A program made the translations under genes and the position numbers. Shown here piece after piece: positions 14,167-20,386 of a stretch of 22,167 bases of DNA. The DNA is from an uncultured Rivibacter sp. (GTDB lineage Bacteria; Pseudomonadota; Gammaproteobacteria; Burkholderiales; Burkholderiaceae). Every line of letters starts with the position of its first letter. The stretch's first letter is position 1. Below the pieces are notes generated by a model. It saw only the letters and a list, made by a program, of their open reading frames with translations. It did no database searches and was not told the DNA's origin. The stretch is from NCBI GenBank assembly GCA_946480925.1, contig CAMLLU010000083.1, positions 1-22,167 of the forward strand, in the 5' to 3' direction.

Positions 14167-15960
14167 CTACCTCACGCCGAGCTTGAAGGCGATCATCGCG
14201 CGCAGCTTGTTGGGCACCACCGGCTTCACCAGCACGTGGAAGTCGTGGCGGCGCGCGTCTTCTTCGAAGCCGCTCATGGTGCTGCCCGTGACCATGATGG
14301 TGGGCACCGGCCCGAAGTGCCCGCGCAAGGCGATGATGGCGTCGATGCCGGTGCTGCCTTCGGGCAGCCGGTAGTCCACCATCAGCAGATCGGGCTTCAC
14401 GCGCTGCGGGTCTTGCGCCAGCGCCCATGAGCGCGCATTGGTCACCGAGTCGAAACTCACCACGCTGGCACCCCAGCCCTTGAGCAACACCTCGATCGCT
14501 TCACTGACCGCGGGCTCGTCTTCGACCACGACGATGAGCCGGTGGTCCAGCGTGAGGCCGATCGGCCCCTTGGGTGCGGCCGCCGGGCCCATGGCTCGCG
14601 GCGGCTGGCCGATGGGCAGCAGCAGCGTGAACACGCTGCCCCGGCCGGGCACGGAGCGCACCGTCAGCGGCGCGTGCATCAGGTCGGCCAGGCGCTTCAC
14701 GATGGCGAGCCCCAGGCCCAGGCCCTTGCGGTGGTGGGCTTCGAGCGGCCGGCCGCCTTGCACCTGGTAGAACTCCTCGAAGATGCGGCTGCGGTCTTTT
14801 TCAGAGATGCCCACGCCTGTGTCCCACACCTGCAGCTTGAGCTGGCCACCGCTGGTGCGGCAGCTCACCAGGATGCCGCCGTCTTCGGTGTAGCGAATGG
14901 CGTTGGAGACGAGGTTGCGCAGGATGCGCTCCACCAGTAGCGGGTCGGCATGCGCAAAGTGCCGCTCGCCGTGGAAGTCCAGTGCCAGGCCCTTTTCGAA
15001 CGCAGTGGGCTCGAAGGTGAGCCGCAGCCGCCCGAACATGTCGCGTATCGAAAAGTCCTGCGGCCGCGGCTCGACGCCGCCAGTGTCGATGCGGGTGATG
15101 TCCAGCAGCTCGCTGAACAGGCCTTCCAGTGCATCGACCGAACTGTTGATGCTGTTGACGAGCTGGCTCACCTCGCCGTCGTTGCGGCTCTTCTGCCGCA
15201 GCGCCTCGGCGAACAGGCCCAGTGCATGCAGGGGCTGGCGCAAGTCGTGGCTGGCAGCAGCGAAGAACTGCGTCTTGGCGCGGTTGGCGACTTCGGCCTC
15301 GCGTCGGGCTGCCTCGGCCGCGGTTTTTTCGGTGCGCAGCTGTTCCATCAGGCGGTCGGCATGCACCTTCAGCTGCACCACGCGATCGAAAGCGGCGCGG
15401 TAGTTGCGTCCCAGCACTGAGGTCATGCCGAAGATCAGCACCATCACGCCGGCAAGTTCGACGCTATAAGGCTCCCGCATGTAGACGATGCGCGCGATCG
15501 TTGGCACGAAACACAGCGCCACGAAGCTGAGAAACACCCTGTACTGCGTGGCCAACAGCGGAATGGCGCCAACGCAGTAGCTGTAGATGATGAGGATCAG
15601 CGCCACCCGTTGAATGGACTGACCGTAGCCGTAGAAAAGCCACGCGGACAAACCCCAGGCAGCACCGGATGCCAAGGTGCCGAAGTTCCACAGGTACAGC
15701 CAGCGGCGATGGTCGTCCAGCGTTTCCAGCCGGGCTGAACCGAAGCGCCAGGCCAGCGCGCCCCGCCCCACGAACACCAGCAGGAACAGCCCCACCCACA
15801 ACCACAACGTCTTAGCCGGCACCACTTCGTCGAACAACAGCACCAGAACGACAGCGCCGATGAGGTTGCCAAGCAGCGACGACGCGGAATAAGCAAACAG
15901 GCTGCGTACCCGATCTGGCAGCGTGTGATCAGTGGGCAGCGGGACCGCGGGGGCTTGCAT
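14167..15960 (-). CDS. Membrane-bound hybrid sensor histidine kinase with C-terminal receiver
   Basis: A 597-aa protein. The first about 185 residues form roughly six transmembrane helices (for example GNLIGAVVLVLLF, LWLWVGLFLLVFVG, VALILIIYSYCVGAIPLL, LAGVMVLIFGMTSVLG), followed by a short coiled segment (about 193-230). The kinase core has the phospho-acceptor His238 in AASHDLRQPLHALGLF, the N box NLVSNAIRYTEDGG (Asn353), DTGVGIS (Asp380) and GLGLGLAI. The receiver domain has acidic residues 480-482, phospho-acceptor Asp529 in MVDYRLPEG, and Lys579. The DLRQPLHALGLF H-box is common in kinases paired with NarL-type regulators in Burkholderiales and relatives. It lies third in the operon and presumably phosphorylates the regulator encoded first. 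The ligand is unknown; the membrane domain itself is likely the sensor. The ribosome binding site is weak. Confidence 0.94.
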   Translation of the reverse strand: MQAPAVPLPTDHTLPDRVRSLFAYSASSLLGNLIGAVVLVLLFDEVVPAKTLWLWVGLFLLVFVGRGALAWRFGSARLETLDDHRRWLYLWNFGTLASGAAWGLSAWLFYGYGQSIQRVALILIIYSYCVGAIPLLATQYRVFLSFVALCFVPTIARIVYMREPYSVELAGVMVLIFGMTSVLGRNYRAAFDRVVQLKVHADRLMEQLRTEKTAAEAARREAEVANRAKTQFFAAASHDLRQPLHALGLFAEALRQKSRNDGEVSQLVNSINSSVDALEGLFSELLDITRIDTGGVEPRPQDFSIRDMFGRLRLTFEPTAFEKGLALDFHGERHFAHADPLLVERILRNLVSNAIRYTEDGGILVSCRTSGGQLKLQVWDTGVGISEKDRSRIFEEFYQVQGGRPLEAHHRKGLGLGLAIVKRLADLMHAPLTVRSVPGRGSVFTLLLPIGQPPRAMGPAAAPKGPIGLTLDHRLIVVVEDEPAVSEAIEVLLKGWGASVVSFDSVTNARSWALAQDPQRVKPDLLMVDYRLPEGSTGIDAIIALRGHFGPVPTIMVTGSTMSGFEEDARRHDFHVLVKPVVPNKLRAMIAFKLGVR

Positions 15961-16016
15961 GGGTGTCGTCTCTGTAATTTTGTGGATGGGTCCCGCGTTA
16001 CCGTGCGTCTCAATCT

Positions 16017-17615
16017 TCAGATTGCGAGCAAAGGCGGAACCAGGTCGGCCTCGGCTGATGGATCCGGGAATGGCGCTTCGGGCGTATCCAGCGCTGCCGG
16101 CTCAGTCGCCACAGGTCGACGAATGACGGTGCGAGCGGGCCGCCATTGTGGCAACACGTGCCCCAGCCCGTCCGTCACGGCCATCGGCGAGCAGATGGCC
16201 TCGCGTTCGGCTTCACTGGAGAAATCCGCATCGGACAGCGGCACGGTTTCTGGCGGCGGCAAGTCAGAGCCGGCCAGGTAAGTACGCCCAGGGGTGTCCG
16301 GCATGCCCGCCGCCCACATATCGCCCATGTCGAGCCCCACCGCAGTCCATGAGCCCCGACGCATGAAACGAGGCAGGTCATCCGCCAGCTTGCGCAGGCG
16401 GTTGGTGGGCCGGTAGATCTGCCGCGTGACGTCACGGTATGCGCTGACGAACGCCTCGGGTTCGCTGCGCTGGGGCCGCACCACCAACGTGTAGGCGTTG
16501 AAGTCGCGCAGCAAGGCGTTGGGCAGCATCATCGGCCGCTCGCTGGTGGCCAGCCTGTCAAAGAAAGGCGTGCCTGGAAAAGGCGTCTCGAAACACAGGA
16601 AGGTCGGCACGTGCAGGCCACTGGAGCGCAAACGGTCAGGCAGCGAGTGGATGTAGTCCACATCGTCGTGCACAGGACTCAGGATCAAACCCGCGGTCAC
16701 GAGGATGCCTTCGTCGCGGGCCTGCTCAATGGCTTGGGCCACATGCTTGAGCCTGTTCTGCGGCTTGTTGAAGTCGGCCAGTGCCGCAGGATTGAATGAC
16801 TCCAGGCCGATGAAGACCGCGCGGCAACCGCTGTCGTACATGCGCTTGAGCAACTCGCGGTTGGCGATGACGTTGAAGGTCAGGCAGGTCGCCCACGTGA
16901 TGCCCAGCGGTTGCAAGGCATCGCACAGCTGCCGGAAGTAGCCAAGATTGCCCGCCAGGTTGTTGTCATAGAACATCACCATGCGGCGGCGCAACCCGTC
17001 CACCAAGCCGCCAAGCGCTGCCTGCATGGAACGTATGTCCCGAACCACCTTGTTCACGGGCCGCAGTTCGTGCCGGGTGCCCGCAGCGGTCAGTGCGCAG
17101 AAGTCACAGGTGTAGGGGCAGCCGCGCGTGACCTCCATGGCCAAGGGGAACCACTGCTTTCGAGCTGTGAGCTCCACTTTCGGCGTCGGCACCAGCGTCC
17201 CGTCGTAGGGACCGGAACGGTACAACCGCTGTAGCCGGTTCGCCGCAGCATCGGCGTAGATACGCGGTACGGTGTCTTCCGGGTCACCCACCACGACGGC
17301 ATCGAAGAACGGCGTGCACAGCGGCGTGTGGGTACTCGCCATGACGCCGCCCAGCACGGTCTTCGCGCCCCGCTTGCGGTAGTAGTGCGAAATCTGGCGC
17401 GCACGATCGAAATCGGAGTGCATGCACGACAGAAAGACCAGGTCGTAATGCTTCGACCAGTCTGGGTCGTCCCAGGTGTCGTTGATGATCTCGACGTCCG
17501 CTGAGTCGGGCAGCAAGGCTGCGATCAACGGACCGATCTGCGGCTGCAATACACCTCGATGGTGCGCCCCTCGCCGGTGATAGTCGACGAATACCGAGAT
17601 GATGGCGACACGCAT
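16017..17615 (-). CDS. B12-binding-type radical SAM protein
   Basis: A 532-aa predicted cytoplasmic enzyme. The N-terminal about 120 residues have a cobalamin-binding-like Rossmann layout: RVAIISVFV as first strand, DYHRRG at 11-16 in the place where the DxHxxG cobalamin motif normally sits, and TVLGGVMAS later. The radical SAM core begins near residue 155; RGCPYTCDFCA gives the [4Fe-4S] ligands Cys166, Cys170 and Cys173, with IGLESFNP and ETPFPGTPFFDRL downstream. The last about 100 residues are Pro-rich and unconserved-looking. Relatives act on bacteriochlorophyll precursors, hopanoids or lipids and other unreactive carbons; the substrate here cannot be told. Nine bases separate it from the regulator stop and 56 from the kinase start, so it is sandwiched inside a two-component operon. 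Third positions are visibly less G/C-rich than in neighbours, suggesting different history. Confidence 0.9.
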   Translation of the reverse strand: MRVAIISVFVDYHRRGAHHRGVLQPQIGPLIAALLPDSADVEIINDTWDDPDWSKHYDLVFLSCMHSDFDRARQISHYYRKRGAKTVLGGVMASTHTPLCTPFFDAVVVGDPEDTVPRIYADAAANRLQRLYRSGPYDGTLVPTPKVELTARKQWFPLAMEVTRGCPYTCDFCALTAAGTRHELRPVNKVVRDIRSMQAALGGLVDGLRRRMVMFYDNNLAGNLGYFRQLCDALQPLGITWATCLTFNVIANRELLKRMYDSGCRAVFIGLESFNPAALADFNKPQNRLKHVAQAIEQARDEGILVTAGLILSPVHDDVDYIHSLPDRLRSSGLHVPTFLCFETPFPGTPFFDRLATSERPMMLPNALLRDFNAYTLVVRPQRSEPEAFVSAYRDVTRQIYRPTNRLRKLADDLPRFMRRGSWTAVGLDMGDMWAAGMPDTPGRTYLAGSDLPPPETVPLSDADFSSEAEREAICSPMAVTDGLGHVLPQWRPARTVIRRPVATEPAALDTPEAPFPDPSAEADLVPPLLAI

Positions 17616-17624
17616 GGTCGCCGT

Positions 17625-18356
17625 TTATCGCGATGAATGTCGCCAGGCCGAAAACCCGCCCTGCTGTTGCGTCATCTGGCTCACCGCCAACACGGCCTGC
17701 GTGCGTGAGCTCACGCCGAGCGCGCGCAGCACGGCGGCCACGTGGTCCTTCACGGTCTCTACCGAGAGATTCAGTTCGCGGGCGATGAGCTTGTTGGGCT
17801 TGCCCTGCAGCAGCAGTGCCAGCACGTCGGTCTGGCGTGGCGTGAGGCCCAGCTGAGCCAGGGCCTGCGGTTTCTGGAAGTCGCTGGCGCTGGCCTCGCG
17901 GCGCACCACACGCAGGTAGCCGGGCGTGGTGTCGGGTTCGGGTGCTGACTGCGAAGTGCCGCTGCCCATGGTCATGGGCGGCACGTAGATGCCGCCGGAC
18001 ATCACCAGCCGCAGCGCCTCGAACAGCTGCTCGTTGCTGGCGCGCTTGGGCACGAAGCCCATGGCGCCCATGTCGATGGAGCGGATCACGTCGCTGGTGC
18101 GGTCGGAGGCCGACACCACCACCACGGGCAAGGCGGGGTAGGTTTCGCGCAGGTCGGCCAGCAGGTCGAAGCCGTTGGCGTCGCCCAATTGCAGGTCGAG
18201 CAGCACCAGGTCGAAATCGGAGTCGGCCGCCAGGGCGGCGCGGGCTTCGCGGGCGCTGCCGGCACCGGCCACCGTGACGTCGTCACCCAGCCCCTTGATC
18301 ACCGTCTGCAGCGCAGAAAGGATGAGCGGGTGGTCGTCGATCAGCAGCACTTTCAT
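17625..18356 (-). CDS. NarL/FixJ-type response regulator (receiver + LuxR HTH)
   Basis: A 243-aa DNA-binding regulator. The receiver spans about 1-120: MKVLLIDDHPL with the acidic pair Asp7/Asp8, the phospho-acceptor Asp in LVLLDLQLGDANG, and Lys in FVPKRAS. A linker rich in Ser/Thr/Pro follows, then a LuxR-type helix-turn-helix: LGLTPRQTDVLALLLQGKPNKLIARELNLSVETVKDHVAAVLRALG without interruption. The start at 18356 is chosen from the family N-terminus with GAAAGAGCG upstream; a further ATG at 18401 would add residues unlike the family. It is the first gene of the five-gene minus-strand unit and most likely the target of the hybrid kinase encoded two genes later. It probably controls its own operon from the upstream gap. 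Confidence 0.94.
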   Translation of the reverse strand: MKVLLIDDHPLILSALQTVIKGLGDDVTVAGAGSAREARAALAADSDFDLVLLDLQLGDANGFDLLADLRETYPALPVVVVSASDRTSDVIRSIDMGAMGFVPKRASNEQLFEALRLVMSGGIYVPPMTMGSGTSQSAPEPDTTPGYLRVVRREASASDFQKPQALAQLGLTPRQTDVLALLLQGKPNKLIARELNLSVETVKDHVAAVLRALGVSSRTQAVLAVSQMTQQQGGFSAWRHSSR

Positions 18357-18508
18357 TGCATCGCTCTTTCGTCGGCCGCTTGGGGAGCGGCGTGATCCCA
18401 TGTACTTGTCGTTCTTGTTTTTTCTGAACTTGAACTCGCCTGTGCGCGCGATGCTAATTCAGCCGGCCCCTGCAGCGCCTTCCCCCACACGGGGGTGTGG
18501 GCACAAGC
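18357..18508. promoter_or_regulatory. Probable promoter region of the response-regulator operon
   Basis: These 152 bases separate the MaoC-like stop from the regulator start. The part 18400-18460 is A/T-richer than its surroundings and contains a T6 run on the plus strand (18417-18422) and the direct repeat TGAAC/TTGAAC near 18424-18433. That fits a promoter/operator region for the minus-strand operon, but I cannot name -35/-10 boxes. Confidence 0.4.
18484..18501. terminator. Hairpin downstream of the MaoC-like gene
   Basis: CCCACAC (18484-18490) and GTGTGGG (18495-18501) form a perfect 7-bp stem with a 4-nt loop, eight bases past the MaoC-like stop. The place fits a transcription terminator for the minus-strand gene, though no U-run follows. 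Confidence 0.5.
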
Positions 18509-18961
18509 TCACACGAAGCGGCGCGTCAGCGATTCGGCCACGCACACAGGCTTGTCTGCCCCTTCGCGTTCGATGGTGGCTTCGATGGCGAGCTGCGCGC
18601 CGCCCGTGATGGCCTCGTACGACAGCAGCTTGAAGCGTGCGCGCAGCCGGCTGCCCACCGGCACCGGCGCCATGAAGCGCACGCGGTTGAGGCCGTAGTT
18701 CACACCCATGTGCGAGTCGGCCACCGAGAACGCGGTCTCGAAGAACACCGGCAGCAGGCTCAGCGTGAGAAAGCCGTGGGCAATGGTCGTGCCGAAGGGC
18801 CCTTGCGCGGCGCGTGCAGGGTCCACGTGGATCCACTGGTGGTCGCCGGTGGCGCGGGCGAATTCGTCGATGCGCGACTGCTCGACGGTGAGCCAGTCGC
18901 TGGTGCCGATCTCCTGGCCCACGTGGGCCTCGAGGTCCTTCAGGTGTTCGAACGTCTTCAT
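18509..18961 (-). CDS. MaoC-family (R)-specific enoyl-CoA hydratase-like protein
   Basis: A 150-aa single hot-dog-fold protein. The hydratase signature is clear: ATGDHQWIHVDPARA places the catalytic Asp and His, followed by GPFGTTIAHGFLTLSLLP, the conserved substrate-pocket segment, and later NYGLNRVRFMAPV. Members hydrate trans-2-enoyl-CoA to (R)-3-hydroxyacyl-CoA, feeding polyhydroxyalkanoate synthesis or acyl-CoA metabolism; NodN-like members have the same form. The length is normal for the single-domain type. The start at 18961 is where homology begins, but no good ribosome binding site is visible. It lies 101 bases after the ParA-like gene on the same strand, which may or may not be one transcript. 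No acyl-CoA genes are nearby to narrow its role. Confidence 0.92.
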   Translation of the reverse strand: MKTFEHLKDLEAHVGQEIGTSDWLTVEQSRIDEFARATGDHQWIHVDPARAAQGPFGTTIAHGFLTLSLLPVFFETAFSVADSHMGVNYGLNRVRFMAPVPVGSRLRARFKLLSYEAITGGAQLAIEATIEREGADKPVCVAESLTRRFV

Positions 18962-19062
18962 GAGGCAAGGCGCACGAGGCGCCGCGTGTGTGTTGCAACC
19001 GCGGGATGTTGGCCGCGGCCGGCCCGCGTGTCAGTCGCCTGAGTGGCAGCCTGGCCCGGTGG

Positions 19063-19680
19063 CTACTGCGTCGACCATGCGGTGACCGGCGCCCACTGTT
19101 CCAGGTCTTTCTCGACGCGGCCGGGTGCCACGTCCCACAGCGTGAGGCCGCGGGCCGCCAGGTGCACGTAGTTCTGCGTGTCGCGCAGGTGGGTCAACAC
19201 CGGCGCGCCCAGCGTCCCGAGAAAGCTCTTGAGCTGGTCGGCGGCGATGGTGTGGTCCTTCACGCGGTTGCCCACTACCGCGACCTTCACCTTGTCGTGC
19301 TTGCGGTGCTTGAGCAGGTCGGAAATGAATTGCCGCGTCGCGTAGATGTCGAAGATGCTGGGCTGCAGCGGCACGAGCACCTGGTCGGCCAGCTTCATCA
19401 CCTCGTCGAAACGCCTGCCGTGCAGGCCGGCGGGGGTGTCGAGCACCACGTGCGTGGTGCCCTTGGGCGGCTTGACGATGTCGTCGTGGCCGGCCTCCCA
19501 GGTGGCGATGGTGGGCAGCTCGGACGGCCTCAGCGAGAGCCAGGTGCGGGCCGACTGCTGACGGTCCACGTCGCCCAGCATCACCGCATGCCCCTGGCGA
19601 GCCAGCCAGCCGGCCAGGTTGGTCGACAGCGTGGACTTGCCCACGCCTCCCTTCGGATTGGCCACCACGATGACCGGCAT
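19063..19680 (-). CDS. ParA-family ATPase (orphan, short form)
   Basis: A 205-aa deviant-Walker ATPase. NPKGGVGKST (Walker A, 10-17, with the signature first Lys) sits at the N-terminus, LGDVDRQQS follows as the switch I/A' region, and VVLDTPAGLHG is Walker B. GAGGAG nine bases before the ATG fixes the start. There is no N-terminal helix-turn-helix and no parB, parS-like array or replication gene beside it, so plasmid or chromosome partition is unlikely. Small orphan ParA/MinD-like ATPases position chemoreceptor clusters, carboxysomes or other cargo, or act in cellulose synthesis loci. The cargo here is unknown. It is divergent from the KefF-like gene, with a 76-base gap that must hold both promoters. 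Confidence 0.92.
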   Translation of the reverse strand: MPVIVVANPKGGVGKSTLSTNLAGWLARQGHAVMLGDVDRQQSARTWLSLRPSELPTIATWEAGHDDIVKPPKGTTHVVLDTPAGLHGRRFDEVMKLADQVLVPLQPSIFDIYATRQFISDLLKHRKHDKVKVAVVGNRVKDHTIAADQLKSFLGTLGAPVLTHLRDTQNYVHLAARGLTLWDVAPGRVEKDLEQWAPVTAWSTQ

Positions 19681-19756
19681 CTTCTGCTCCTCGTCCCGTT
19701 GCGTCGATCGGGTATGTTAGCGGCGGCTCCCAACGTAACCCCCAGGATCAACCCAC
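19681..19756. promoter_or_regulatory. Divergent promoter region between ParA-like and KefF-like genes
   Basis: These 76 bases must serve transcription in both directions. GGTATGTTAGCG near 19710-19721 is the only A/T-containing promoter-like patch. Ribosome binding sites at both ends are visible, but I cannot name -35/-10 boxes with confidence. Confidence 0.4.
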
Positions 19757-20374
19757 ATGGCCCGGACCCTCGTCCTGCTCGCCCACCCCGACCTGCGCCA
19801 CTCGCGCGTGACCCGAGCGCTCCTCGCCGCTGCACAGGCCCTGCAAGGCCCGGACCTGGCAGTGCGCGACATCTACTCGCTCTACCCTGACTACCTGATC
19901 GACGTGAGCGCCGAGCAGGCTGCCCTGGAGCAGGCGCAGCTCATCGTCTGGCTGCACCCTTTCCACTGGTACAGCATGCCCTCGCTGATGAAGCTGTGGG
20001 TCGACGAGGTGCTGGCCTACGGCTGGGCCTATGGCCACGACGGCCGCGCGCTCGAAGGCAAGGACCTGTGGCTCGCCACCTCCACCGGCGGCGCCGAAGC
20101 CGCCTACCACCCCGCCGGCTACAACCGCTATTTCTTCGACGCCTTCATGCCCCCCTACGAACAGACCGCCGCCTTGTGCGGCATGCGTTTCCTGCCGCCG
20201 TTGGTGTTGCACGGCGCCCACAAGGCAGACCGCCCGGCCGTCGAGGCCCATGCAGCCACCTTCGGCGAGCGCCTGGCCAGCTACCCCCGCTGGCCCGAGC
20301 TCGCCGAGCTCGAGGAGCGCGAACACTGCGACGTGCCCGAAGCCGACCGGCCGCAAGAGCGCGTGGAAGTCTGA
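19757..20374 (+). CDS. KefF/KefG-type NAD(P)H-dependent flavin oxidoreductase (potassium efflux ancillary protein)
   Basis: A 205-aa flavodoxin-fold protein. VLLAHPDLRHSRVTRALLAAA, the LYPDYLIDV segment, IVWLHPFHWYSMPSLMKLWVDEVLAYGWAYG (read as consecutive blocks) and TSTGGAEAAYH are all typical of KefF and KefG. These FMN-binding quinone reductases bind the Kef antiporter and are required for full potassium efflux during electrophile stress. AGGA with about ten bases of spacing precedes the ATG. The antiporter gene begins 12 bases after its stop, which confirms the pairing as a two-gene operon. I cannot decide between KefF and KefG from sequence, so no symbol is given. Confidence 0.93.
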   Translation: MARTLVLLAHPDLRHSRVTRALLAAAQALQGPDLAVRDIYSLYPDYLIDVSAEQAALEQAQLIVWLHPFHWYSMPSLMKLWVDEVLAYGWAYGHDGRALEGKDLWLATSTGGAEAAYHPAGYNRYFFDAFMPPYEQTAALCGMRFLPPLVLHGAHKADRPAVEAHAATFGERLASYPRWPELAELEEREHCDVPEADRPQERVEV

Positions 20375-20386
20375 GGGGCCGCGCAC

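Noticed and set aside
12323..14374. A 683-codon plus-strand frame opposite the hydrolase and the kinase receiver
   Set aside because: It crosses the boundary of two real genes on the other strand and shows no recognisable motif.
14165..14428. N-terminal extension of the hydrolase back to an upstream in-frame ATG
   Set aside because: The added 88 residues are His/Arg-rich antisense-like sequence lying entirely over the kinase receiver coding region; the GTG at 14164 has a good ribosome binding site.
4684..17615. The radical SAM protein as the enzyme that modifies the AWCAVEP repeats
   Set aside because: The two genes are more than 11 kb apart, on opposite strands and in different operons, and the radical SAM protein lacks a SPASM/RRE-like region that I can see. 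Context does not support the link.
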